From: Kiloniellales bacterium
Lineage (GTDB): Bacteria > Pseudomonadota > Alphaproteobacteria > Kiloniellales > JAKSBE01
NCBI GenBank assembly: GCA_030066685.1
Contig: JASJBF010000023.1
Location: forward strand, 1 to 55,643
Reading direction: 5' to 3'
DNA: 55,643 nucleotides
Shown here: one piece after another, positions 24,402 through 32,544 of the stretch
Position numbering within the stretch: the first letter of the stretch is position 1
How the letters are laid out: the number at the start of each line of letters is the position of its first letter
Position numbers and translations under genes: made by a program
Notes under the pieces: model-generated
The model's input: only the letters and a program-made list of their open reading frames with translations
The model's database searches: none
Told to the model about the DNA's origin: nothing

Positions 24402-25601
24402 TCAGTCCAGGGCCAGGAGCTGGGCCTTGAGGTAGGCGGTCTCGGGGAGGGCCGGGTGGACCGGGTGGTCGGGGGCGGCGCCGGCGGTGACCAGGATCCG
24501 GCCCTCGCGGCCGGCGGCGGCCAGGCCGCGGCCGACCTCCCGGGTGAAGGCCGGCAGGTCGGCGTGGTGCGAGCAGGAGGCGACGAAGAGCAGGCCGCCG
24601 GGGGCGACCAGGCGGGCCGCCAGGCGGGTCAGCTTGCGGTAGCCCTTGAGGCCCTGCCAGTAGTCCTTCTTGGACTTGATGAAGGCGGGCGGGTCGCAGA
24701 CCACGATGTCGAAGGTCTCGCCCCGCTCGGCCAGCTTGCCGAGGTGGACCAGGACCTCGCGCTTCTCGAAGCGGCAGCGCGCCTCGACGCCGTTCAGCGC
24801 GGCGGCCTGGCGGGCCAGCTCGAGGGCGGCCTCGGAGCGGTCGACGCCGGTCACCTCGGCGGCGCCGGCCACCGCGGCCTGGACCGAGAAGCCGCCGGAG
24901 AAGCAGTAGAGGTCGAGCACCCGGGCGTCCTTCGCCAGGGCCGCGACCCGGGCCCGGTTGCGGCGCTGGTCGAAGAACCAGCCGGTCTTCTGACCCTCGC
25001 GCAGGTCGGCGAGGAAGCGCACGCCGTTCTCGATCACCTCGACCGGGCCGTCGAGGGTGCCCTTCTCGATGCGGAACTCGCTGGGCAGGCCCTCCATCTC
25101 GCGCGCCGGGCTGTCGTTGCGCAGCACCACCGTGGCGGGCGCCAGGACCTTGTCGACGGCGGCCAGCAGCTCGGGCAGCAGGCTGTCCATGCCCGCGGTG
25201 TTGACCTGGAGCACCACGCAGTCGCCGAAGCGGTCGAGGATGGTGCCCGGAAGACCGTCGCTCTCGGCGTGGATCAGGCGGTAGAAGGGCTGCTCGAAGA
25301 AGCGCGCGCGCAGGGCCAGGGCGGCTTCCAGGCGCCGGCGGAAGAAGGCCTCGTCGATCGCCGCCTCCGGGTCGCGCGACAGCAGGCGCGCGGCGATCAG
25401 GGGCCGGCGGTTGAAGATCGCCGTGCCCAGGGCCTCGCCGCCGGCCGAGACCAGGCGGACCACGGCGCCGGGCTTGAGCGCCTTGGCCTCCGGGTCCATG
25501 ACGATCTCGTTGGAGAAGACCCAGGGATGGCCCTGCAGCAGGCGCTTGTGCGCCTCGGGCTTGAGCCGGATCTCGGGGCGGGCTTTGACCATCTGCAGCA
25601 T
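24402..25601 (-). CDS. rlmI: Class I SAM-dependent rRNA methyltransferase, RlmI type (23S rRNA m5C)
   Basis: 399 residues from ATG 25601; an ATG at 25592 is equally possible. The N-terminal PUA domain starts with RLKPEAHKRLLQGHPWVFSNEI. The middle has AIFNRRPLIAARLLSRD and the HAESDGLPGTILDRFGD motif. The C-terminal Rossmann methyltransferase carries GQKTGWFFDQRRNR, SAM motif I VLDLYCFSGGFSVQAA, acidic GVDRSEAAL and the catalytic CDPPAFIKSKKD. Family members methylate C1962 of 23S rRNA (E. coli numbering). The longer open frame to 26192 overlaps the channel gene and is spurious. Confidence 0.93.
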   Translation of the reverse strand: MLQMVKARPEIRLKPEAHKRLLQGHPWVFSNEIVMDPEAKALKPGAVVRLVSAGGEALGTAIFNRRPLIAARLLSRDPEAAIDEAFFRRRLEAALALRARFFEQPFYRLIHAESDGLPGTILDRFGDCVVLQVNTAGMDSLLPELLAAVDKVLAPATVVLRNDSPAREMEGLPSEFRIEKGTLDGPVEVIENGVRFLADLREGQKTGWFFDQRRNRARVAALAKDARVLDLYCFSGGFSVQAAVAGAAEVTGVDRSEAALELARQAAALNGVEARCRFEKREVLVHLGKLAERGETFDIVVCDPPAFIKSKKDYWQGLKGYRKLTRLAARLVAPGGLLFVASCSHHADLPAFTREVGRGLAAAGREGRILVTAGAAPDHPVHPALPETAYLKAQLLALD

Positions 25602-25723
25602 CTCGCGGGCAATCTGTCGGCCGGCCGGGGCCGGGTCAAGGCGAGAGGGCGCCGCGTCGGCCCTTGCCTTGCCGGCCGGGCGGCGCATGCTGGTCGCCGA
25701 AGGGGGATCCGGCGGTCTGCGGC

Positions 25724-25753
25724 CCCGAAAACAGGAAGCCCGAAAACAGGAAG
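25724..25753. repeat. Perfect 15-bp tandem duplication before the channel gene
   Basis: CCCGAAAACAGGAAG occurs twice in direct succession (25724-25738, 25739-25753). The second copy abuts the ribosome-binding site AAGGAG (25754-25759). Confidence 0.9.
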
Positions 25754-25766
25754 AAGGAGCTCCGCC

Positions 25767-26222
25767 ATGCTCGTCGCCATGGCCGTCACGGCCCTGCTGG
25801 TGCTGATGACCATCGCCATCCACTACGAGGCCTTGCGGCTGACCTCCGAGCTGGCGCCGAAGCTCTCCTTCCTGTCGCCCCGGCCGCGCCTGCTCTTCGT
25901 GGTCGCGGCGATCTTCGCCGCCCACACCCTGGAGGTCTCGCTCTGGGCCGTCGGCTACCATCTCGGCCTGCACTGGCTGGGCCTGGGCAGCTTCGGCGGC
26001 GAGCCGATCTCGACCCTGCCCGACATGGTCTACTTCTCGGTGGTCAGCTACACCACGCTCGGCATCGGCGACGTCTACCCGCTGGAGGGCCTGCGCCTTC
26101 TGGCCGGCGTCGAATCCCTGGCCGGCCTCCTGATGATCACCTGGTCGGCCTCCTTCACCTATCTGACCATGGAGACCTACTGGCCGCTGCACCGGGAGCG
26201 CCGCCCGACCAAGGCCGGATGA
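25767..26222 (+). CDS. Small two-pore-helix potassium-channel-like protein
   Basis: 151 residues; AAGGAG 7 nt before ATG 25767. Three hydrophobic segments (about 3-20, 45-65, 113-135) flank a pore loop with the filter T97-L-G-I-G-D102 (YTTLGIGDVYP), the counterpart of T-V-G-Y-G-D. This is the Ion_trans_2 type, without voltage sensor or RCK domain, so gating cannot be predicted. Ile in place of Tyr in the filter is seen in some bacterial homologues and makes strict K+ selectivity uncertain. It is divergent from rlmI, and an aminotransferase follows ~95 bp downstream on the same strand. Confidence 0.82.
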   Translation: MLVAMAVTALLVLMTIAIHYEALRLTSELAPKLSFLSPRPRLLFVVAAIFAAHTLEVSLWAVGYHLGLHWLGLGSFGGEPISTLPDMVYFSVVSYTTLGIGDVYPLEGLRLLAGVESLAGLLMITWSASFTYLTMETYWPLHRERRPTKAG

Positions 26223-26316
26223 GGCCGGGCCCTACCCGAAATCGAGGTTTGCCATCGGCCGGCGGCAGGTTACCGTTGCGGCCTGGTTGCGACTGTGGGG
26301 GGAAGGGGTCGTTTCC

Positions 26317-27720
26317 GTGTCGCTGGACCTGAACGAGCTGCTCCGGGCGCGCGGGGCCGAGAAGTACGGCCTGTTCGAGCGCTATCTCAACGGCCAGCTG
26401 GTCCGCGTGCTCAAGACCATCGGCTTCGACGTCGACTACGTCCGCGGCGAGGGGGCCTACCTCTACGACCGCGAGGGCCGGAAGTACCTCGACCACCTCA
26501 GCGGCTTCGGCGTCTTCGCGATGGGCCGCAACCATCCGAGCGTCGCCGCCGCGCTGAGGCAGGTCCTGGACGGCCAGCTGGCCGGCATGGTGCAGCTCGA
26601 CGTCTCGCCCCTGGCCGGGCTGCTCGGCGAGCGGCTGAACGGCTTCATGCCCTGGCTGGACAAGTACTACTTCTGCAACTCCGGCGCCGAGGCGGTGGAG
26701 GCGGCGCTCAAGTTCGCCCGCTGCGCGACCGGCCGGCGGCGCATCGTCTACTGCAGCCACGGCTATCACGGCCTCACCTACGGCGCGCTCTCGGTGACCG
26801 CGGACGCCCTCTACCGCGAGGGATTCGAGCCGCTGCTGCCGGACTGCGTCGAGGTGCCCTTCAACGACCTAGTGTCCCTGGAGCGGGAGCTGGCCAGGGG
26901 CGAGGTCGCCGCCTTCATCGTCGAGCCGATCCAGGGCAAGGGCGTCAACCTGCCCCGGGGCGACTACCTGGCCGAGGCGGCGCGGCTCTGCCGCAAGCAC
27001 GGCGCGCTCTTCATCGCCGACGAGATCCAGTGCGGCCTGGGGCGCAGCGGCCGCTTCCTGGCCTGCGAGCACTGGGGGGTCGAGCCCGACATCGTGACCC
27101 TGGCCAAGGCGCTGTCGGGCGGCTTCGTGCCCCTGGGCGCGGTCGCCTGCCGGCGCGCTGTCTTCGACCGGGTCTTCGACCGCATGGACCGGGCGGTGGT
27201 CCACGGCTCGACCTTCTCCAAGAACGACATGGCCATGACGGCGGGTCTGGCGGCCCTGACCGTGCTCGAGGAGGAGGGCCTGATCGCGCGGGCCGAAGCC
27301 CGGGGCGAGGCGCTCATGGCCGCGCTGCGCGACCGCCTGGCGACCATGGAATTCGTCAAGGAGGTGCGCGGCAAGGGCCTGATGATCGGCCTGGAGCTCG
27401 GCGCGCCGCGCTCGCTCAAGCTCAAGGCCGCCTATGCCATGATCGAGCGGGCCCGCAAGGGCCTGTTCTGCCAGCTGCTGCTGATCCCGCTCTTGAAGGA
27501 CCATCGGATCCTGGCCCAGGTCGCCGGCAGCGAGCTGCCGGTGATCAAGCTGCTGCCGGCGCTGGTGATCGAGGAGGCCGACATCGAATGGACCGTCGGC
27601 GCCTTCGAGGCCGTGCTCCGCCAGGCCCACAGCCTGGGCGGGGTCTGGGACCTGGGCCGAACCCTCGCCGGCCACGCCCTCAAGGCCCGCGCCGGCGACC
27701 CCGAGGCCAAGGTGGGCTAG
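26317..27720 (+). CDS. Class III PLP-dependent aminotransferase
   Basis: 467 residues from GTG 26317, preceded by GGAAGGGG; an in-frame TTG at 26287 is less likely. It is a fold-type I, class III (ornithine/acetylornithine/4-aminobutyrate-like) enzyme: YLDHLSGFGVFAMGRNHP, SGAEAVEAALKFAR, the PLP-aspartate motif FIADEIQCGLGRSG, and Lys264 in TLAKALSGGFVPLGAV, which should form the Schiff base. GSTFSKNDMAM and GKGLMIGLELG follow as in the family. The C-terminal extension (LGRTLAGHALKARAGDPEAKVG) is unusual. The amino donor cannot be inferred. No pathway partners are adjacent. Confidence 0.9.
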   Translation: MSLDLNELLRARGAEKYGLFERYLNGQLVRVLKTIGFDVDYVRGEGAYLYDREGRKYLDHLSGFGVFAMGRNHPSVAAALRQVLDGQLAGMVQLDVSPLAGLLGERLNGFMPWLDKYYFCNSGAEAVEAALKFARCATGRRRIVYCSHGYHGLTYGALSVTADALYREGFEPLLPDCVEVPFNDLVSLERELARGEVAAFIVEPIQGKGVNLPRGDYLAEAARLCRKHGALFIADEIQCGLGRSGRFLACEHWGVEPDIVTLAKALSGGFVPLGAVACRRAVFDRVFDRMDRAVVHGSTFSKNDMAMTAGLAALTVLEEEGLIARAEARGEALMAALRDRLATMEFVKEVRGKGLMIGLELGAPRSLKLKAAYAMIERARKGLFCQLLLIPLLKDHRILAQVAGSELPVIKLLPALVIEEADIEWTVGAFEAVLRQAHSLGGVWDLGRTLAGHALKARAGDPEAKVG

Positions 27721-27770
27721 GGGCGGGGAAGTCGCGGCTGTGCCTTGGCGGCGCGGTTTCTACTTTTAAT

Positions 27771-27875
27771 GTCATCCCCGGACTCGATCCGGGGATCCAT
27801 CGAAGGAACGGAACGCCGGACTGGGCCCCAAAATGACCGGCCTTGTGGATCCCCGGATCAAGTCCGGGGATGACA
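27771..27875. repeat. REP-like long inverted repeat
   Basis: GTCATCCCCGGACTCGATCC and GGGGATCCA on the left match GGATCCCCGGATCAAGTCC and GGGGATGACA on the right, with ~45 bp between. It can form a ~30-bp stem and may act as a terminator between the converging aminotransferase and the REC-PilZ gene. Confidence 0.9.
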
Positions 27876-27904
27876 GGGGAGGAAAACCGAGTGGCCGGAG
27901 CCGC

Positions 27905-28573
27905 CTAGATGAACTTGACGCCGATCTTGTCGCCGTGGCGCCAGCAGAGGCGGCAGCGGCGGACCGGGCCGGAGTTCAGGGTCAGGATGAACTGCCGGGG
28001 CAGCTCCTTGTCCTGCAGGACCTTGATCGCGGCGCCGCTGTAGGAGAGGTTCACGATCACGCAGTCGACCGGGTCGTCGCAGACGATGCGGGCCGACTTG
28101 AGGGTGCGGAAGCGGCGGTGCACCCGGCGTTCGGCGGGGGTGTCGTCGAGCTCCGGCTCCTCGGGCGCGTCCGCCGGGGGCTTGAAGGCCGGCGACTCCG
28201 GCACCGCGGTCGCCTTGGCGTCCTTGATCGTCTCGTCGATCTTCTTGACCAGCTCGCCCTTGCTGAAGGGCTTGACCAGGAAGTGGTTGGCGCCGAAGGA
28301 CACGCCGTCTGGCAGGCGGTCGCGGTCGACCAGCCCGGACTGGATCAGGAAGGGCGTGGAGACCCCGGACTCCCGGACCTGCTGGATCACCTCATAGCCG
28401 TCGATGTCCGGCAGCATGATGTCCAAGAGGATGACGTCGTAGTCCTTGGACCGGGCCAGGTCGATCGCCTGGTTGCCCGAATCGGTGGTCTCGCAGACAT
28501 GGCCCGCCTGCTTGAGCATCAGCTCGACGGTGCGGGCCATGGCGTGATCGTCTTCGACGTAGAGGACGCGCAT
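27905..28573 (-). CDS. CtrA-like receiver domain fused to PilZ
   Basis: 222 residues. Residues 1-118 are a receiver with acidic pocket Glu7/Asp8-Asp9, phosphoacceptor Asp51 (DVILLDIMLPD) and Lys101 (KPF). Its sequence (MRVLYVEDDHAMARTVELML, YDVILLDIMLPDIDGYEV) is close to the receiver of the alphaproteobacterial master regulator CtrA. Instead of a winged helix, the C-terminus after a Pro/Glu-rich linker (119-147) is a PilZ domain with RxxxR (Arg150-Arg154) and Asn175-x-Ser177-x-x-Gly180, the c-di-GMP-binding signatures. It therefore should join phosphorelay input to c-di-GMP binding and has no DNA-binding part. Two inverted repeats lie just upstream. Confidence 0.9.
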   Translation of the reverse strand: MRVLYVEDDHAMARTVELMLKQAGHVCETTDSGNQAIDLARSKDYDVILLDIMLPDIDGYEVIQQVRESGVSTPFLIQSGLVDRDRLPDGVSFGANHFLVKPFSKGELVKKIDETIKDAKATAVPESPAFKPPADAPEEPELDDTPAERRVHRRFRTLKSARIVCDDPVDCVIVNLSYSGAAIKVLQDKELPRQFILTLNSGPVRRCRLCWRHGDKIGVKFI

Positions 28574-28598
28574 TTACTGCTCCGCCGCGGCAGTTCGC

Positions 28599-28650
28599 TA
28601 GATCAAGATCGGCTCAGATTGGATCGATCCGTGCCGTGAATCTTGATCTA
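28599..28650. promoter_or_regulatory. Inverted repeat upstream of the REC-PilZ gene
   Basis: TAGATCAAGAT (28599-28609) and its exact reverse complement ATCTTGATCTA (28640-28650), 30 bp apart, begin 26 bp upstream of the ATG. Candidate operator half-sites or a leader stem-loop. Confidence 0.5.
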
Positions 28651-28663
28651 CTTGAACAGGTTA

Positions 28664-28711
28664 GAGCATGATTCACGCGTCACGCCGCTGCGGCGTGACA
28701 CGACCATGCTC
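28664..28711. terminator. Long two-part hairpin between gpt and the REC-PilZ gene
   Basis: Inner arms GTCACGCCGC/GCGGCGTGAC with a 1-nt centre (28679-28699), outer arms GAGCATG/CATGCTC (28664-28670, 28705-28711). The stem is strong on both strands and lacks a T run. It lies downstream of gpt (minus strand), so it could end that transcript. It may also be a dispersed element. Confidence 0.5.
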
Positions 28712-28795
28712 CAGGACCGCCGTTGTAGCGCCGAACTGCCTTAACAAGCGTTAACTGAGCGGGCTTTCCGTGCGCGCGGATTGCCGCGGCCGCGG

Positions 28796-29278
28796 CTACC
28801 TTCCCAGGCCGCCGCGGGCGATCGGCGGGACCGACTGGGGCTCGGTGTCCCAGGGAAAGAGGATCCAGGTGTCCTGGCTGACCTCGGTGATGAAGGTGTC
28901 GACCAGGGGCCGGCCGGCCGGCTTGGCGTAGACCGTGGCAAAGTGCGCCTTGGGCAGCATGTCGCGGACCACCTTGGCGGTCTTCCCGGTGTCGACCAGG
29001 TCGTCGATGATCAGCCAGCCCTCGCCGTCGCCCGGCACCTCCTTGAGGATCTTCGGCTCGCCGCGGGTCCGATCGTCGTAGGTGGCGATGCAGATGGTGT
29101 CGATCAGGCGGAGCTCCAGCTCGCGGGCGACGATGGCCGCCGGCACCAGGCCGCCGCGGGTCACCGCGACGACACCGGCCCAGGGGCCGCGCTCGATCAG
29201 GCGCCAGGCCAGGGCCTTGGAATCACGGTGCAGTTCCTGCCAGGAGACGGGAAAGGAGCGGTGATAGACGCCGGTCAT
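28796..29278 (-). CDS. gpt: Xanthine(-guanine) phosphoribosyltransferase
   Basis: 160 residues from ATG 29278, close in length to E. coli Gpt; the open frame to 29344 has no better start. Motifs: [19 protein letters not shown] at the N-terminus, [20 protein letters not shown], and the PRPP-binding loop [14 protein letters not shown]. The C-terminal half has [19 protein letters not shown] and the [10 protein letters not shown] base-binding segment. It transfers the phosphoribosyl group from PRPP to xanthine, guanine and, less well, hypoxanthine in purine salvage. Single gene. Its downstream side ends in the hairpin at 28664-28711. Confidence 0.93.
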   Translation of the reverse strand: MTGVYHRSFPVSWQELHRDSKALAWRLIERGPWAGVVAVTRGGLVPAAIVARELELRLIDTICIATYDDRTRGEPKILKEVPGDGEGWLIIDDLVDTGKTAKVVRDMLPKAHFATVYAKPAGRPLVDTFITEVSQDTWILFPWDTEPQSVPPIARGGLGR

Positions 29279-29392
29279 GCTTGAGGATCCCGGAGTTGAT
29301 CGAGGCTGCCCGCCGATTAAAGCGAAGCCCGGGGCCTGCCGCAACGCGAAGGGAGAGAACCTAGCGCCAAGCTTCGCCGCCGCTGCGCCGAG

Positions 29393-29830
29393 TCACGCGC
29401 CGGTGTCCTCGGGCTTGACCAGGTAGACCCCGTCGATCCGCCAGCGGCCGTCGGGCTGTTGGTCCATGATGTAGATCCCGAGGACCTCGCCCCCGTCGGG
29501 GCCGACGAAGAAGACCTCCTGGGCCGGCTGGCCCTGCACATCCCGGACGTCCTGGAACTCGAAGCGGCGCGGCCGGTAGACCGGCTGGTAGCCGCTGCGC
29601 ACCATCGTCATGAAGGTCGCGGGATCGCCGAACATCTCCTGAATCTTGGGCGAGGCGAAGGCGAAGGCGCCGGCCGCATCGTCCCTCTGGAAGGCGGCGA
29701 GCTGGCTTTCGATCACCTTGCGGATCGCGCCACGCTCCGCAGCGTCGAGGCTCGATGCCTCCTGGGCGAGCGCGGTACCGCCGAGGGCGAGGAACAGGGC
29801 GGTAATCAGGCTTAGGATCTTGGTCGCCAT
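29393..29830 (-). CDS. DUF4864 secreted protein
   Basis: 145 residues from ATG 29830 with GGAGG upstream, preferred to the longer frame. Sec signal peptide (KILSLITALFLALGGTALA, cleavage before QEAS). The mature domain has the DUF4864 pattern: IRKVIESQLAAFQRDDAAGAFAFASPKIQ, MVRSGYQPVYRPR, and a C-terminal GIYIMDQQPDGRWRIDGVYL, a cystatin/SnoaL-like alpha-beta roll. Function is unknown; such proteins are periplasmic. It is divergent from the gamma-glutamyltransferase gene, with ~120 bp between. Confidence 0.88.
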   Translation of the reverse strand: MATKILSLITALFLALGGTALAQEASSLDAAERGAIRKVIESQLAAFQRDDAAGAFAFASPKIQEMFGDPATFMTMVRSGYQPVYRPRRFEFQDVRDVQGQPAQEVFFVGPDGGEVLGIYIMDQQPDGRWRIDGVYLVKPEDTGA

Positions 29831-29953
29831 GGCGAGGCCTCCGTGTTTTGCGCTAGCTTGCGCCTTCGTGCCCACCGTGAGGCTCGGCCGGTTGGCCTGC
29901 GGGCGCAGCGGCGTTTATTGATAATCTCTACGCCGCGCAGAAGGAGAGGGATC

Positions 29954-31570
29954 ATGCTCAACACCCCGCGGGCCTACGGCGGGATGGTGACCGCCCCGCA
30001 CCACCTCGCCGCCGAGGCCGGCCTGGGAATCCTGAGCGAGGGCGGCAACGCGGTCGAGGCCATGCTCGCCGCCGCGGCGACCGTCGCCGTGGTCTACCCG
30101 CACATGAACAGCCTGGGCGGCGATGGCTTCTGGCTGATCTCAGCCCCCGGCGCCGCGCCGCGGGCGATCGACGCGGCCGGCCATGCCGGGGCCGCGGTGA
30201 CCCCGGACTTCTACCGCGACCGTGGCCTGGCCGAGATTCCGGCGCGCGGTCCCCTGGCGGTGAACACCGTGCCGGGCGCGGTCGCCGGCTGGGCCGCCGC
30301 GCTGGCGCAGGCCGCCGCCCTGGGCGGCCGCCTGCCGCTTTCGCGCCTGCTGGCGCCGGCGATCCACTACGCCGAGGCCGGGGCGCCGGTGACCCGGAGC
30401 CTCTTCGACACCACCACGGCCAAGCGCGGCGAGCTCGCGCCCCTGCCCGGTTTCGCCGAGACCTTCCTGCCCGGCGGCGCCGCGCCGGCGGTGGGCAGCC
30501 GCTTTCGCCAGCCGGCCCTGGCGGCCAGCCTGCGGCGCCTGGCCGAGGCCGGCCTCGACGACTTCTACCGCGGCGCGCTGGCGCGGGCCCTGGCCGCCGA
30601 CCTGGCCGCGGCGGGTTCGCCGCTCACCGCCGCCGACCTCGAGGCCGGCGCGGCGGAAGAGGTCGAACCGCTCACCCTCGACCTGAAGCTGGCCGGCCGG
30701 CCCGAGGCCGGCGGGGCTCGGGTCTACAACCTGCCGCCGCCGACCCAGGGCCTGGCCTCGCTGATCATCCTCGGCCTCTTCGACCGCCTGGCCGTGGCCG
30801 AGGCCGAGGGCTTCGACCACATCCACGGCCTGGTCGAGGCGACCAAGCAGGCCTTCCTGGTCCGCGACCGGGAGGTCGCCGATCCCGGAGCCATGGCGGC
30901 GCCGGCCCAGGACTTCCTGGCGGCCGCGCGACTCGACGCCCTGGCCGCGGCGATCGACCGGCGCCGGGCCCTGGCCTGGCCGCAGCCGGCGCCGGGGCCG
31001 GGCGACACCGTCTGGCTGGCCGCGGCCGACGCCGAGGGCCGGGTGGTCAGCTACATCCAGAGCATCTTCTGGGAGTTCGGCTCGGGCGTGGTCTCGGCGG
31101 AGACCGGGATCCTGCTGCAGAACCGGGGCAGCAGCTTCGCCCTCGACCCGGCGCTGCCGCGGGCCGCGGTGCCGGGCCGCAAGCCCTTCCACACCCTGAA
31201 CCCGGCGCTCGCGGTCTTCGGCGACGGCCGGGTCCTGGCCTACGGCTGCATGGGCGGCGAGGGCCAGCCCCAGACCCAGGCGGCGGTCTTCAGCCGCTAC
31301 GCCGGATTCGGCCAGGAGCTGCAGACCGCGGTGACCGCGCCGCGCTGGCTGCTCGGCCGGGCCTGGGGCGCCGAGAGCACGACCCTGAAGCTGGAGCGCC
31401 GCTTCGCGCCGGCGCTGATCGACGCCCTCGAGGCGGCCGGCCATGACGTCGAGCCGGTCGCCGAGATCACCGACCTGATGGGCCACGCCGGCGCGGTGGT
31501 CCGCCACGACGACGGGCTCCTGGAGGGCGCCAGCGACCCGCGCAGCGACGGCGCGGTCGCGGCGCTCTGA
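29954..31570 (+). CDS. Gamma-glutamyltransferase family protein
   Basis: 538 residues from ATG 29954 (AAGGAGAGGG upstream). Ntn-hydrolase family: N-terminal GNAVEAMLAAAATVAVVYPHMNSLGGDGF, the middle DFYRGALARALAADLAAAGSPLT, and the autoprocessing site with candidate nucleophile Thr352 in GDTVWLAAADAEGRVVSY. The C-terminal small subunit has GILLQNRGSSFALDP. No signal peptide is visible, so this member appears cytoplasmic, unlike E. coli Ggt. The family cleaves or transfers gamma-glutamyl groups, or hydrolyses related amides and lactams. The G-S-S-F rather than the classical substrate-site pattern suggests the less characterised Ggt-like branch, so glutathione as substrate is not certain. Confidence 0.88.
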   Translation: MLNTPRAYGGMVTAPHHLAAEAGLGILSEGGNAVEAMLAAAATVAVVYPHMNSLGGDGFWLISAPGAAPRAIDAAGHAGAAVTPDFYRDRGLAEIPARGPLAVNTVPGAVAGWAAALAQAAALGGRLPLSRLLAPAIHYAEAGAPVTRSLFDTTTAKRGELAPLPGFAETFLPGGAAPAVGSRFRQPALAASLRRLAEAGLDDFYRGALARALAADLAAAGSPLTAADLEAGAAEEVEPLTLDLKLAGRPEAGGARVYNLPPPTQGLASLIILGLFDRLAVAEAEGFDHIHGLVEATKQAFLVRDREVADPGAMAAPAQDFLAAARLDALAAAIDRRRALAWPQPAPGPGDTVWLAAADAEGRVVSYIQSIFWEFGSGVVSAETGILLQNRGSSFALDPALPRAAVPGRKPFHTLNPALAVFGDGRVLAYGCMGGEGQPQTQAAVFSRYAGFGQELQTAVTAPRWLLGRAWGAESTTLKLERRFAPALIDALEAAGHDVEPVAEITDLMGHAGAVVRHDDGLLEGASDPRSDGAVAAL

Positions 31571-31650
31571 GGCTGTGCGGGTGGGCGCGGTTCGATCAGG
31601 AATACCGTGAGAAGGCTGGTTCGCCGCCGGTTTGCAAAGACCGTTGTGTC

Positions 31651-31821
31651 ACCCCCACCCGCGCGAAGCGCCGCGCTGCGCGCCCCATCCCCCATCAAGG
31701 GGGAGGGAGCAAGACTGAGCCCGCCGCTCACTTAAGCCCTCCCACATCAAGGGGGAGGGAGACGTAGGCGGCCGCTGGCTTCAAAGCCCTCCCCCTTGAT
31801 GGGGGAGGGTTGGGAGGGGGT
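31651..31821. repeat. Cluster of three C-run/G-run palindromes
   Basis: Units near 31651-31709 (interrupted by GCGCGAAGCGCCGCGCTGCG), 31737-31760 and 31788-31821. The middle copy has CCCACATCAAGGGGGAGGG, a one-base loss of symmetry. They fill the ~330-bp gap between two convergent genes (31571-31904). Nothing else is seen in that gap. Confidence 0.85.
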
Positions 31822-31904
31822 GGCTCTCCGAGGGACCTAAGGTCAGCACGAGCGGGCAGTCGACGGGCGAGAGGGGAGGCTCTCGTCTTCGCCTTTACCG
31901 CCCT

Positions 31905-32411
31905 TCAACCCTGGTCGCTGGGGTAGGCGGCGGTGGCGGTGCCGCTGGGGTCGCCGCGGACGCCCCAGAGGATCTCGTAGCTGACGTCGTAGACCGCGCT
32001 GCCCGTCGGCTCGCCGCCGAGGACCGAGCCGTCGAAGTAGAACTTGTAGATGCCGGATTCCGGGATCACGAACTCGGCGCGGCCGCTGCCGGAGCGCTCC
32101 ACCTTGTGTACGAAGTGCGGGCCCTGGCCGATCGGCGCGCCCAGCTTGTGCAGGCCGAGGCGCAGGCTGCCCTGGCGGACCTCGGCGTCGTAGTCGACGA
32201 AGGCGACCTGGCCCTCGCGCAGATAGAAGTACTTCAGGCCCAGGCCGAAGCCGTTGCCCCTGGTGCTGACGAAGGTGTGGAAGGTCTTGTTGTCGCGCTC
32301 GAAGCCCAGGGTCTCGATCAGGCCGCCCTGGACCGCGCCGAAGAGGAAGAAGCCGCCGGCCAGGCCGAGGGCGAGCAACTCCAGGGTCAGCTTCGCGGGC
32401 TTGATCGCCAT
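31905..32411 (-). CDS. Membrane-anchored hypothetical, 168 aa
   Basis: N-terminal signal anchor (LTLELLALGLAGGFFLFGAV) followed by a beta-rich periplasmic domain: FHTFVSTRGNGFGLGLKYFYL, VAFVDYDAEVRQGSLRLGL, AEFVIPESGIYKFYFDGSVLGG and GSAVYDVSYEILWGV. The pattern of a strand, Gly-x-Tyr and a strand suggests a jelly-roll or carbohydrate-binding-like sandwich, but I do not recognise the family. Single gene on the minus strand. GC content and codon use match the chromosome. Confidence 0.75.
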   Translation of the reverse strand: MAIKPAKLTLELLALGLAGGFFLFGAVQGGLIETLGFERDNKTFHTFVSTRGNGFGLGLKYFYLREGQVAFVDYDAEVRQGSLRLGLHKLGAPIGQGPHFVHKVERSGSGRAEFVIPESGIYKFYFDGSVLGGEPTGSAVYDVSYEILWGVRGDPSGTATAAYPSDQG

Positions 32412-32544
32412 GACCGCCTTTTCGCGCCGGGGACAAAGTGCGGGGAGGCGCCCAGCATCGCAGACCGGGCTTAGCGAAAGCCTAAAAAGCCTAAGGTGGC
32501 GGCGGCGGAACCGGCGCCGGTCGCGCGCGCCTCGGCCCGGCGGC

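Noticed and set aside
24402-26192. 596-codon minus ORF as a fusion protein
   Set aside because: Only the part up to 25601 is RlmI-like; the rest is antisense to the channel gene and low complexity.
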